A DNA stretch of 64,000 nt, from NCBI GenBank assembly GCA_015680685.1, contig MNCI01018013.1, forward strand, positions 1,567 through 65,566, read 5' to 3'. The notes under the pieces are model-generated. The model saw only the letters and a list, made by a program, of their open reading frames with translations, was not told the DNA's origin and did no database searches. Made by a program: the position numbers and the translations under genes. Positions 22,196 to 34,500 of the stretch are shown one piece after another (position 1 is the first letter of the stretch; every line of letters begins with the position of its first letter). The stretch comes from Gnetum montanum (lineage: Eukaryota; Streptophyta; Gnetopsida; Gnetales; Gnetaceae).

Positions 22196-22600
22196 GCGAC
22201 GTTGTATTTCGACGGAGCTTCAACCGCCAGAGGTGGCAGTGCTACCACCGTTATTACGCTATCACCTGAGGATGTGCGTCTTCACGCTGATTGCTTGACC
22301 TTCCCCTGTATGAACAATGTGGCAGAGTACGAGGGGCTCCTCAGGGGATTACTAGCTGTAAGCGAACTAGATGTTTGACACTTGGCAGTTAGGGGTGATT
22401 CGATGCTCGTCATCAATCAGATCACAGGAGTCTATGCCTGCAAGGCTGCACATTTGCAGCCCTACTGCGATATGGCCAAAGATCTTCTGAAGCGGTTCAC
22501 GACCATCAATGCCCAACACGTGCCACGCACTGATAACATGCTAGCCGATGCGCTGGCTACACTGGCTTTGAACGTACCCTCACACTTGTTTAACACCTGT
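22196..22600 (+). pseudogene. Second, archaeal-type RNase H of element A
   Basis: LYFDGASTARGGSATTVI (first Asp), MNNVAEYEGLLRGLLAV (Glu), then VRGDSMLVINQITGVYACKA (Asp) and NMLADALATLA (last Asp). This is the type I, archaeal-like RNase H that Tat-lineage elements carry in addition to the normal gypsy RNase H. One TGA at 22376-22378 lies within it, between the second and third motifs. Confidence 0.8.
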
Positions 22601-22799
22601 CCTATGTTAATAACAGATTGTATAGGTCCTATCATTCAGGCGGTGCACATATCTTCTCTTCTCGAAGAAAGCACGCCAGAATGGTACGACAACATTAAAA
22701 CTTACCTCCTACAAGGTGAGCTACCGCCTGAATTGACATGCGCGCAGAAAGATGCGATCTGCAAGCGGGCTAGGCAATACGTCATCATAGGAGACAGTA

Positions 22800-23923
22800 C
22801 TCTTTGTAGATTCTCTTTTGATGGTGTGCTGCTTACTTGCGTCGACAAAAACCAAGCGCAACATATAGTTGGCGAAGTTCACGAGGGACTATGCGGAGGA
22901 CACGTAGCACCACAGGCTATGGCTCTAAAAATCCATCGCTTAGGGTACTACTGGCCACGCATGGAAAAGGATTGCTTGACAAAGGTTAAAACTTGTGACA
23001 CATGTCAGCGTCACGCAAATCTTATACACGTGTCACCTACAGAGTTGCATGCAACTTAGATAACATGGCCATTTCAACGATGGGGACTAGACATCATAGG
23101 TCCCATCACACCGAAATCTTCCGCAGGTCATAGCTTCATAATCACCGCTACTGAGTATTTTATGAAGTGGGTAGAGGCTGTTCCTTTATGGAAGATCACA
23201 TCTCAATAGATTTGCCATTTTATCCTAGACAATGTAGTAACCAGATTTGGTCTCTTGATGACTATCGTGACCGACAATGGGCCGCAGTTTAGTAGTACGG
23301 AAACCAAATCCTTCTGTGATAGCCTTGGTATTAGACAATCTTTTTCCTCGCCCTACTACCTGCAAGCGAATGGTCAAGCTGAATCAACAAATAAAGTCAT
23401 CATCAATCTGCTCAAGAAAATGCTCGACAGCAACAAGAGGCGGTGGAACGAAAAAATCCTCTATGTGTTATGGGCGTATCGTACTACATGCAGGACGACT
23501 ACAGAAAGTACACCCTACAACCTAGTCTATGGGTCTGAAGTAGTGCTGCTTCTCGAGTTGCAAATTCCTTCTCTGAGAATGGTCCTCTCCACGATTATAA
23601 ATGAGGCTCAACACACCGAGTCTCGGATCATGGATTTAGATTCAGTAGAAGAGAAGCGAATACAAACGCTTGATACAATTGAAAAGTATCAAGACAAGAA
23701 AAGGTAGAAACATTGTCACAATCTTCAGCAGCATCTAATCAAGAAGGGAGATTTAGTTCTCAAGGCCGTTCGCGAACTAGTAGGTAAATTTTCTGCAAAT
23801 TGGGAAGGCCCTTTCTTGGTGATTGATGCGTACAGCAACAAAGCATTCAAGTTAGCGGATGTCAATGGCAACAAGTTGCCAAACCGTGTCAATCATATAT
23901 ATCTGAAGTGGTACTACATATAG
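22800..23923 (+). pseudogene. Element A integrase
   Basis: The HHCC zinc domain (HEGLCGGH ... CDTCQRH, about 22880-23020) is complete. In the catalytic core the first Asp is in WGLDIIGPITPKSS, the second in VTDNGPQFSS and the Glu in NGQAESTNKVI. The GPF/Y module NWEGPFLV is near 23805. Stops are at 23057, 23207 and 23705, and the frame ends at TAG 23921-23923. No chromodomain is visible, as expected for the Tat branch. Confidence 0.88.
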
Positions 23924-23957
23924 TTGCATCTCCAGTGTATATATCAGGTATGGCCAC

Positions 23958-24566
23958 CATCATCCACTACGATGCTAAACTGGCAGCAATCGTCTGCTAC
24001 AACGCTAAACTGGTAGCAATCGTCCGCTACGACGTTAAACTGGCAGCAATCGTCCGCTACGACGCTAAACTGGCAGCAATTATCTGCTATGATGCTAAAC
24101 TGGCAGCAAATGTCTGCTATGACGTAAAACTGGCACACTCTTCACGCGTCCGCCACGATGCTAAACTGGTACTGACCGTCTGCCATGACGTAAAACTGGC
24201 AAGTTGTGACCGTCCGCTACGACGTAAAACTGGCAATGTTGTACTAGTCTGCCAAGATGAAAAACTGTCATCTTTTACACGCGTCTGCCACGACACTAAA
24301 CTGGCACCGGCTGTCCGTCATGACATAAAACTGACAAAGGTAAGTAACCGTCTACTGAGACGTAAAACCAGCACAGACTTGTCCTTGGGTCATGACATAA
24401 AACTGACATCCACAGCATGGTCTGCTGACACCTTAAATCAGCCTCGCCACTGTCCGCTACGACATAAAACTAGCGTTTTTCGGTTCACCCGAACTTTAAA
24501 CTGGGACCATGGTCTGCTGGGACTTAAAATCAGCAATGACGGTCTCCCAGAACTTAAAACTGGGGC
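23958..24566 (+). repeat. Tandem array, about 30-bp unit, core AAACTGGC
   Basis: About 19 units of the type gtccgctacgacgctaaact followed by ggcagcaatc. They are regular 30-mers at first (23958-24130), then 27-40 bp and more diverged towards the right end. It lies directly after the integrase stop. Tat-lineage elements are known for variable tandem repeats in the 3' untranslated region. Not a CRISPR: there are no unique spacers. Confidence 0.85.
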
Positions 24567-24639
24567 TCACAAACTGCTCTCATGCAATTCAAGCGAGCGT
24601 GATTATCTCTGTGAAGCTGCAACATACATGGGATGGGAT

Positions 24640-24656
24640 GCTGGGATAGTCCCAGC
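24640..24656. other. Perfect 7-bp hairpin in the 3' region
   Basis: GCTGGGA, loop tag, TCCCAGC. Short, but perfect and GC-rich within the element A 3' untranslated region. Confidence 0.5.
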
Positions 24657-25101
24657 GTCACTACCTCACCGGCATCCTACTGATTCCTCGGATGTGTCGA
24701 AGGGCATACTACTGACCCCTCGGAGATGCCGTTACCGCGTTCATTCCAGCGGTGGTACCTCTGAGAGGTTAGTTTCTCCGTCCGAAGCCCCGAAGGCATG
24801 CACATCAACTATGGCTTTGGGGATCTCCGCTCATCATCGCTATCAGGCCTTGGCTTCACAGATTCATCTGGTCAGTTCTTTGCATAACCAGTCGGATGCG
24901 CTAGGTCTGATGTTCTTTAGTGGCGATACGCTGGGCCGAGCGTTAAGGGTGAAAACTCAGGCCTCGTGCTACAGTTCCTCCTTCATGGCCCGATCACTTC
25001 ATATTGCCTCTAATAGCACGTGTTTCAACAACCTCACCTCCAGTTCGCACGGACAATGGTATCCTCTCTTTCCTTCTTTGGTTGCAGGTTACTTGCTTTG
25101 A

Positions 25102-25674
25102 GGACGTCGTTCAAAGGTGCATTCATTTGCGTGATGGAGTGCAAATAGCGTTTTGACATGGCTACTCAGGTTAGCTCGTCCACTTAGAAGTGCATCCCTG
25201 TTCCCCTCATAATCCTTCCCTCATCGCTTACTATACTTCATCTCTACCATATGCTTCCTGTATGCAAAAGCTACATACGCAAGCACCCATTTTCCGCACT
25301 CGCATTGCCATCAAGTCCACAAAATAGCGTAACGTAATTAGATGTCATAGCAGAGATATCGCAGAAGCGACGTGCTATGCTCCTTCTGCAAGCATTCCTG
25401 CTATAGTATGTAATAGAGAAATCTCAGACTAATGCGCCATGCTCGTCTGAAAGCATTCCTATTAATATAAGTATGCATACGTTTCTGTGTGTTCAATGAG
25501 CGTATTGCATACTTCTGCCATCCTAACTCATTTGAGTCTTCCCCGAACCTGTTTCCTGCCAAATCATCTTATCTCCCATACCCTCCATCCTTGCTCTTCT
25601 ATGTTGACAGGGCAACACTTGAGTGGCCATTGATGGACGCTGTGCGTACTTTTACCAATCCGGTGTTTCGTATT
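25102..25674 (+). other. Element A 3' untranslated region
   Basis: No gene seen. GC content close to the rest of A. There is a local partial repeat, agtatgtaatagagaaatct preceded and followed by related ctcc/gtctg...aagcattcct words near 25380-25460. Confidence 0.5.
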
Positions 25675-25727
25675 CTTTGTCAACGTCTTTCGGGTAGGCC
25701 CTCTAACCGTCAACAAAGAGGGGCCAT
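25675..25727 (+). promoter_or_regulatory. Polypurine tract hairpin of element A
   Basis: Polypurine tract aacaaagagggg (25712-25723) directly before the 3' LTR. The arm cgtcaacaaag (25708-25718) pairs imperfectly (two mismatches) with ctttgtcaacg (25675-25685). In element B the same hairpin is perfect. The tract primes plus-strand DNA. Confidence 0.7.
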
Positions 25728-27310
25728 TGAAACACCGTGAAAATTGCGAGTCAGCTTCAGGCGAAGATTCACGATTCAGGAAAGAATACATGACCAAATT
25801 CCAGAAGGAAGAACAAGGCAGAGTAAGGAAAAGAGACACGTAGCATCAAGTCTTCGGTTTCCTTTGCAGATTTCCAACATCACTATGTTTTATCTTTGTA
25901 CGCTATATCACGCGACGTAGCATAATGACGCTTAGCGTGATTCTGTTCAACATAGTCTAGTATCAGAAGGCAACTTACTTCGGAATCTAGAGAGGCTTAA
26001 GCAGCATAATATGCGACTTATCGTATATTTTGCTAAGTCTTTGGTCCAAGGCTGAGTTTATGCTCTGTTACACATGGCAGCGTAATGAGCTTTGAAAAAT
26101 TCAAAGAAAGTCCAGAAGAAGTGCAACAGATCAACTCTTTTTCCTTTTCTTGCAGATAGATCACCTTACGCTCGTTACTCAACGCAGCGTATCTCAGCGT
26201 AATGCATCGGCAAGCTAATCATCGTTTACGCTTCACTATGCTCGGCAGCGTAAACGAGCATAAAATAGCTTGAATACATTGTTTTCATGCTTTGTTACGC
26301 TCCTGCACGCAACACAACGCGAATGAGCATAATGTAGCCCAAAGTCAACTAAGACATGCCCGACGCACATCTGTTATTCACACGCGCAGTACACAAATGA
26401 GCATATTGTGCGTAATCATAAAGTTCAACACAAAGCTGGTTAGGTCAACGGCATTTTGAAAGGTTTGAAACACGTGTCATCACAGCCAGACCTTCTCCAC
26501 ACGTCGTCAAACCTATAAATACTTTAGTTAGCGAAAACATACAAAAAAGGGAGACAGACAAAAAAGAACACAGAGACAAAAAAAAGAAGAGAGAGAAGCA
26601 CTTTGGCAATTTTTGACAGCATCACCTTCTAATAGAGGCAGAGCATATTTCGCTTGAGCATTGGCAGCAGGAGTGACTACCCCTTTGGCAAAGACACAAC
26701 TTTCTCCATTGGTGATCGTTGGCAGTTTCGAGCAAAGACTACCTAAGGCAAAAGGAGCAGATCAGAGATCAAGAGATCATCTGGTGTGGTTTGTGAGTTT
26801 CTATTGGTTAGAAGCAGTTGATCAATAGATGTCAGAACTTGACCTTCCTTGGATCCTATCTATGGCCTACAAGGTAGATCGGACTCCATTTTGTATCTCT
26901 ACTTAGACAGTTTTCCTTGTTATTTTATGTCTGCTTCACACAAGGCAATCGGGGTCTCCCCAGTGTAACGTGATATACCAAATATTCATTTTTTGGGTCA
27001 AAGCCATAGATCTTGAAGTCACGCGTTTCTCTTGCGTCTGATTCTCTTTACCGTGTTAGCGTTATCGTCGTTATAATTCATCTGCATTGTTTTTCTCTCA
27101 TTTTGCGATCCGTCAAATCAAATCGTTCCACACAACATCCATAATCTCCATCGGTTTACTGATTAGTAAGTCCCTGTCTGATCGACAAGACCGTTCAGGG
27201 CGCCGCGGATTCGTTTTTCCAGCATAGCCCTCACACGGATCCATGGTCAAAACTGTGTACATGGGGTTTTGTTTGGTATTTTCCAGCTGCCGACATTTTC
27301 CGTCGTTACA
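25728..27310 (+). repeat. Element A 3' LTR
   Basis: 1583 bp, tgaaacaccgtg to cgtcgttaca, aligned to the 5' LTR with roughly 80 substitutions by eye, mostly C/T and G/A. TATA at 26514-26521. Confidence 0.95.
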
Positions 27311-27315
27311 GGTCT
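27311..27315. repeat. Element A target-site duplication (right)
   Basis: ggtct, identical to 9778-9782. Element B leader resumes after it. Confidence 0.95.
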
Positions 27316-27480
27316 GAGTAGTAGGTCATGAGGGTATATGATCCCAAGAACCCTACTATGATTGAGTGTAGGTAGTCCTTAAGGTTTAGGGGGAAAATTC
27401 TTAAATTTTTAGTCATAAATGAAGATCACTATAACTATATTTATGCCAAAATCTAGATTGGCATGCTAATTTCACATATG

Positions 27481-30400
27481 GAAGCAGAAGCCAAAAGGGA
27501 GTATGAGCTCATACATTGACATGGGAAGGAATACATTCCTTTCCCATATGACTAGATATCCCTAACGAACATCTATGCTAGAATCATATCTCAACTAATT
27601 GAGATCGATGAATAGGATGAGAAGCATGGCTTGGAGGAGCAATATAAAGAGGAGGATGAGTTGAAGGTGGAATTCAAGCCTAAAAACATCCTAGGTAGGT
27701 TGTCCCAACAAACAACCACCAAGGCCATAGTGCCTTCCTCTAATCCCTTTTTCTTCTCCATGGGCTAGATGCCACCATCCTTTATCCCCTTCTACCCAAT
27801 GATGTTTGGCTTTACACAAATCATTTCTATGCACCAAACACAATCAATGCCATAGCCCATTACATTTCTTTTTTCTATGTCATTCGCCACCCAGTCATGA
27901 TCCATAGAGCCTTCTTCAATGGTTGTCATCACCACCAACCTGTTGACCAATCAAGTGGAGATCACCATGGGATCCCAAGCAACCTAGGGGTCACACATCC
28001 CTTTTTTTCCACTTGTGCCATAAAGACCTTCACAAACATCTTTCTCCTTGTTTAGCCTATTAACTAAAATAATAACACAACATTTTCCCTCCATCGTACA
28101 ACCAATAGTAAGGTCACAAGCCTTCCAAAAAATGCCACAACCTTTTATGCAAACCTTGTAGCCAACAGGAGCATCATAGGGCCTAGATTAGGCCTTCCAA
28201 ATGATCCAAGATCTTATGGAAGAGTTGAAAAGGCTTAAAGCCTCTACATTTTAAAGCAATAAGATTATGGACTTTGACTAGGATGATCTCATCAGTCCTA
28301 TGGTTCCATCATTAACACTTCCTCTTGATGTTCCTATCCCTTAATTCAGCAAGTATAATGGAGAAGGTGATCCCAATTCTTACCTTATAACTTTTTGATT
28401 TGAGTGCTTGCTATTACAATTATGGCCACACACCATAATGAGAATCTTCCCTATGTCCTTGTTATGGAAAGCACTTGATTGGTACTGTGCCTTACCTAGA
28501 GGATCTATATCCTCTCTCAAAGACCTGATATTCCAATTTGTTAACCACTTCAAGCACAACTTGAAGCCTGACACCTTACTTAACCATCTAATGAAGGTCA
28601 ATTAGGAACCACTTGAACTGGTACATAAGTTCATCCAATGATTGAATGGTCCACTAAATGAGATACCAAAGCATATAGCTGAAACCCACATTTTGACTAT
28701 ATTCAAGGTGATGGTTAATGATTTTATCAAATCTAAGCTGTACTAACTTGACCCATCATCACTTAGACATGCATTCTCCTAGATCAAAAACATAGAGGAT
28801 TCCATGAAAGCTGATCATGACCTTGCTTACATGGCATATAAGAATCAACACATGTGGATGGACAAAGAGAGAGGTAAGAAAAACAACGTAGCTATGGCAA
28901 TGGTAGCCAAGGAAGGAAAAATGACCAACTAGGTGCTGAGAAACAACCAACCTAGGGCCCTTGATAACAATCATGATAACCAACCATCAACTTCTAGGAC
29001 CATTACATCAATTACTCCTAGGCCTAGCTTTGAGTGGAAGGATAGGATGAAGTATATTAGTTTTTCTTTAAAGTCATTTGAACTATTGGATCAACTATTG
29101 AAGAGTGGAAGGATTTAATACAAGTAGATGTTTGAAGCTACTCATAAAAAGCATGAAAGGTTATGTGAGATAGCCAAGTATCCCACTCAAGAAACTAAGG
29201 ATGACTCCTAGTTGCCAAACTATTTCAAGCTCGATCGCTTTTGCCACTATCATCAATTTCTTGGTCATGACACCGACTTCTTCCTCACATTGGAGTATGA
29301 TCTACAAAAGATGATGGATAGGGATGAGTTGATTCTTGATGCATATAACCTTGTAGAACCCTAATATTAGTCAATGCATGTGTATAAGGACCCATTGAAT
29401 GCTAATGAATACTTATACATTATATTGGCATTCAACATTTATGACAATTAGAGACCTACAAGGGAATTGTTTGTGGTTTGGGTACCCCTTTGTAATGAAA
29501 GGGGCTCTTCAGCTTTTGCTAGCTCAAGATCCCCTTTTTTTGTAAGGATACCACCACCTATGCCTCTCAAGGAGCCTTTTATCATTAGGGTTTCCCAACT
29601 GGCCACAACAACCTCCGGTGGTGGCTAATGTTACAACTTCTTTTTCATAGCCAATAAACAACAACCAAAAGGCCTCAAATAAGCATAGGAAGAAACCTAA
29701 GTAAATGTCCAATAACAAGGAAGATAAGCAAGCCAAGGAAGAAAATGAAGTGGTCTCATCGAAGCCTACTCCTATATTATCTATGCCCATGACCTTATCA
29801 ACTCAAGTTGCTTCCACAAGAAAACCATGGTAGGATCCTAAGACCTAAGGTAAAAAGAGAGAGGAAAAGCCACAACCACCATCTAAAAATGAGGTATGCA
29901 TTTTGGGGTACATGAAGGAAGTTAAGCACAATTGAGGTGACAAGCTCACAACCAATGACAAAAGCTTCCTAAGTGTCATGGAGCAAGTCAAACAATATCT
30001 TAAGTAGAAAAAGAAAACCTTGAGCTTGTATGACTTGTTCATGACTTTAGCTACACATTGTGAAGCACTAGTGAAAATTTTAACTACTATCCTAATTAGT
30101 GAGGACATCCCCACTAATAAAGAATCCATCCATGCAATGATGGTGCCTTCTTCACCCAAGAAGACAAAGTCAACATTGCTAGTGTTTCACGATAGTAAAA
30201 TCAAAGCCAATCCCCAAAATGACAAGGTAACTAGGGCTCCTCTCTTTAGTACAATACAAGTTGGATAGTACAATGTGCATTGGGTACATGTAGATAATGG
30301 AGCTGCAATGAATGTCATCCCATGCACCATAGTTGAATGTCTAGGCTTAACAAGAAAATTCAACACATAACAGCATCAACTCTCAAATCCTTTAATGGAT

Positions 30401-30875
30401 CACTAGTTGTTATTAAGGGGTTCATCTCCTTAGACTTTGTTGTATGGGAATAGTTCTTACAACTAAAAATTTGTTGGGAGTAGAGGAAATACTAAGGTTC
30501 AACCTCATCTTGGGTAGGCCTTGGTTGGCTCAATTATGAGCCATATCCTCACTGATCTATAAATAAATACACCTTCCTTAAGAGGGAGGTGAAGTCATCA
30601 TTCATAGTGATAACATAGTTCCCCTAGTTATTAACAACATAGACATCAAGAAAGGGTCTAAAGTGGAGTTTCAAGAAGAAAATATCAGACGCAAAGTTGA
30701 AAAATCTGAAGGAGCTAAGAAAGCTAAAGGCAATGATGATGGACTAGAAGACAAATTGTGGGGAGAGCTCCTCTTTAACATTTTCAGTCAAGGATATGGA
30801 GAGTATAAACTTGTTTAGAATAGGCCATACACATTTCCTAATCTCTTAAAGATTAGGAAGCATTTGCATAAGTAA
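27481..30875 (+). pseudogene. Element B gag-protease, heavily decayed
   Basis: Homologous to element A gag-protease along its length. Landmarks are EAEAKREYELIH near 27484, the gag core FSKYNGEGDPNSYL near 28350, ALDWYCALPRGSISSLKDLI near 28470, a GHDTDFFLTLEYDLQKM zinc-like segment near 29266 and the protease core VDNGAAMNVIPCTIVE near 30292. FNLILGRPWLAQL is near 30508. Many stops and several frame changes, CpG almost absent. The frame stops at TAA 30873-30875 at the position aligned with the element A stop. The N-terminus was probably lost or decayed beyond recognition next to the A insertion. Confidence 0.8.
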
Positions 30876-31553
30876 TTTGCACTCTTGATCCTTCCACCTT
30901 GTAACCTTGTGACCTTATAGCCATTTGTACTTATAGTATGTCAGTCTATATTTTGTTTTTTGTTTTATGTCATCTTGTGTATCTTATATAGTTTTAGAAT
31001 CTATCTTTTATTTGAATTTTTATTAAAGCATTTTCTTTCTTTTTTTTAGTGCTATATAACATGAAAAACCCATAAAAATTATAAAATGTGTATATATATA
31101 GATCTTTGCCTAAAATTGGCAAGCACCATTTTACAACCACATAACTTATGATCTACCATGACCTAAAAGTAGCAAGTACCCTATGATCCACCATTGTTTT
31201 AAATTGACAAACAATATTGTAACATATATGCATTCATAGCCTACAATGTTATAGCCAATGTAGCCATCTACAACATAGTCATGTACATCATTTATAAAAT
31301 TAGGACTTTAAAATAGTTAAGCCATCAACAACATATATAGGCAAAGCTAAAACCAAAAATTTAAATTTAAAATGTTTATAACATGAATATCCATAACCAC
31401 ACTATGTGGCAAAGTTTCCAAATAATAAGAAACAATAATCATCTGTAATAAAGTCTTGGTTAATAATGGTCATCAACATCAATAAAAATGTAAACATCAT
31501 GTTGGCAATAATAAGCAAGGTAAGATGGGAAAATGGAGGATCCTAAGGGACAT
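30876..31553 (+). other. Element B spacer between protease and antisense gene
   Basis: No gene. Decayed copies of the AAACTGGC-type repeat are visible near 31140-31215 (accta aaagtagca, ttttaaattgaca). Corresponds to 15399-15963 in element A. Confidence 0.5.
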
Positions 31554-34500
31554 TTAGAAGAGGAAGTGATGTGCCATCCCTAGCCTCATCACTGGGGTTG
31601 TCGATGTCTCATGATGCCTGAAACACAACAACATAAAGCCAATTAGTAACTAACAACCAAAGTTATAACTTAAATAAGTTTGAAATTAAAAAATATATAT
31701 AAATACATAAAAATTGTAGGGAATCTAGCTTGATAAACTCCTAGGAAAGATGTTGAAGGCTAGTCTTCAAGTGATGGAGAATATGGTCTTTCATCATGTT
31801 GGCCTAGTCAACATCCCCAAAATTAATGCATGTGAGGATGTTTTTTTAGGTCCACCCTAGTTCAAGTAGGTGGGTCCCTAGTAAATGTAGCCATAGAAGT
31901 CTCACTTGTAGCCATGGAAATTAGAAGAGTAGGAGATTTATTTACCATGATAGTGCTTTCAAAAAGCTGGTAAGCACTATCTACTTGAATTCCCTAGATG
32001 AACAACTATCTCTTGCATTGTTTAGTTGACTCCTTCTCAAGCTACATTAGATATGCCTCCTGATTAGCATTGTACTATCTTTTGTGGTCATTTTGTATCT
32101 TACCCCATTCTAGAACCCATGTGCTATAGTTTTTCTAGTCCTAGCTTTTTGGGAGATGAGATTCATTTGCATTCATTTCTTTGCCATCTTCCTTTAGAGT
32201 GCCACCTTATCATGGATTACATTCAAGTAGTAGGCTCATGTGATCTCTTTGGTTTACAAGTTCTCTAAGTTATCCACTTGGGTTTCCACAAAGGCCTTGT
32301 GATCTTAGAGATCCTTAATAGTCTTGACCTACTACTAGATCTCCTCCCTTAAGGCCACAAATTGTTCCCATAGAGATTCATTGGACATCTAAAACTCCCA
32401 TAAAGCTTTTGCATATGAAACAACAAGATTAGTAGAAATTTCTTACAACTTCAATGGTACATCTTGGACATCTAAGAAAAGCTTTGGTAGGGACTTAAAC
32501 TTCATGTCTCAGCTAAGGTCCCATGCTATTGATGGCATTATAAACAATGCATAACCATAGATATAACCATAAGGATAATATACAAACTAAGATAACCATA
32601 ACATAGATAGAACTCATAGAAAAATAACTAATTTAAATAAAACATAGTTCTTATCGATCTTGGGTGCAATTTGTTGCAACTGGTCTATGATGTCCTTGGC
32701 CATCTCATGCATGAACTCCACTTTGTTTGGGACATTTGCCCATGGTTTCATGTAAAATGTGGAGGTAGGGATCTTTGTTGGTGGTTCAAGAACTAGTTAG
32801 AATATAAAAAAACTTAAAATCATTGAATATAATGAGTATCATTAAGGCGTGTGCATATCTGGCTCCTCCTCTTCCTCCTTTGGGATGATGATGGGGAATG
32901 CACCTGGTAATGGCTCATCAAACAAGGTGTCAAGATCATCCAAATGAATGTTGGTTAACCCTTTAGCTTCATGTTGCTGTAAGAGTGCCTCCTTTGCACA
33001 CTTGTGTTTCTCCATAGCTATGGCAATGGCACATCTATATTCCTCCTCCACTGCTATGGCTACATGCCTATGTGCTTCCTCCTTAGTAGCAGCTTGGGCT
33101 GCAATATCTTGACACTTATCTACAACCATAAGACATAGTACAAGTTAGCATATGAAAGAAGAACATAGCCATAGAACATAGCATAACTAAATACTAAAAC
33201 ATAGTAAGACATGTTGGTAACTACTTGATGTGTGCTGTTAAGCCTCAACTTGAGCTTCTTTGTTTTGGGCTAATTTCTCGTTGGTGGTGCTTCCTCTATA
33301 GGCCATTTGATCTTGGCCCTAGCTACCCCATCAGCCTTAAAACATAACTCTTAGGCTTTCTTGATGTTGATAGGCACTGTGAGAGGCTCCTCCCCCATGT
33401 TTTCAAGGGATTCACACTACCTGCCACCAAGTCCCTTGGTGGTAACAGACAATGAGTCACCCATCTCATCTAGTGGGTTTTAGGCTTGCATGATTAAATA
33501 AATGTGCTTTATCCAAGATCTATAAAGTTTGTTAGGGTCTTGGACCACCCATTGTCCATTCCCCCACACCACTAGGAACTCCAAGAACCTCTTCAAATAA
33601 CTTGCAAAAATGCATAATGCATGTGGATAGTATCTTTGCAAAGTTTGATAATCTCCTCCTAAAGCCCATTAGCCAAGGAAGTAGCCTAGTTGAACCTAGT
33701 ATCCTCCATTAAGACCTTCTTAAAGGTCCACCCCTATGTGATGTTGACCACATTCTTATGTAAAAATAGTTTAGAAAAGGCACAAGATCTGAATGAAGGA
33801 TAAGATTCCTTTACTTTAGAATTCATGAAGCTATCCAAGGCAAGCCTAGAGTGGTCCTTATTAGCATTGGACCACTCCAAAACCTCCTTACAATGGCCTA
33901 TTTCCTTCACTAATCTGGTGGCAACTTTTGTCCCATTAGTAGAAACACCTAACAAGTCACAAAAGATGACCTCATTAATATGTATGATGACTAACACACC
34001 TCAAACCATAGTGCTAAACTAATAAGCTCCTGTGTTAAAGGAGTTAATGATGTTCAACATCTCTGCAACAAGGATGGAAGACATAGGTGCTATGAAAACA
34101 TCAAGCAAACCCACATGCTCAATGTTTGCTTGGATGTGCCTAGGCACCTATCCCCTCACCTCACCAAATTTCAAGATGAGGGTATCCTCAGGGAATCTTG
34201 AAATAGATAAGGTGATGTCAAAAGAAGTGGAAGGTCTTGCAAGACAACAATAAACATTTAGCATTGGCATAGACATAGTTAACAAAATTTAAAACCATAG
34301 AACACTTAAAATCTTAGTAACCATGAGAAAATTAGACATCACAACCCTTGTTCTTACCTTTCTTCTTCTTGCTTAGTAAGGCTTGTTTAGAGGTCCCAGC
34401 AATAATGGTCTTATTCCTAGTGTTATTGGGATCCACCCACTAGCTATGTGTTATCTCATTGACCACATAGTTCTTGTAGATAGGGTTAAAGTCATTAGTG

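Larger units (their letters stand above)
23908..25101 (+). other. 397-codon open frame through the 3' repeat array
   Basis: Open frame overlapping the integrase end in another frame and running 1.19 kb without a stop through the tandem array (peptide repeats of the type YDAKLAAIVR) and 0.5 kb beyond. It stands out because all true element genes here carry stops. However, repeat units of 30 bp keep any open frame open, and I recognise no domain. No homologous open frame is seen in element B. Probably fortuitous, possibly a repeat protein. Confidence 0.3.
9783..27310 (+). mobile_element. Element A: 17.5-kb Tat-like Ty3/gypsy retrotransposon with antisense gene
   Basis: Structurally complete. 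It has two 1583-bp LTRs (TG...CA), a perfect 5-bp target duplication ggtct, primer binding site, gag-protease frame (11608-15398), RT-RNase H-second RNase H-integrase frame (20436-23923), 3' tandem repeats and a polypurine tract. Between protease and RT is a 4.07-kb intron-containing gene on the minus strand. The two LTRs differ at roughly 80 of 1583 positions by my reading, mostly transitions, so the copy is old but much younger than B. Each polyprotein half carries one frameshift and several stops, so it is not autonomous now. The dual RNase H, large size and extra gene fit the Tat lineage; Ogre-like features are discussed with the RT. Confidence 0.93.

Noticed and set aside
23958-24566. CRISPR-like appearance of regularly spaced repeats
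   Set aside because: No unique spacers, units drift gradually, and the array lies in a plant retrotransposon 3' region.
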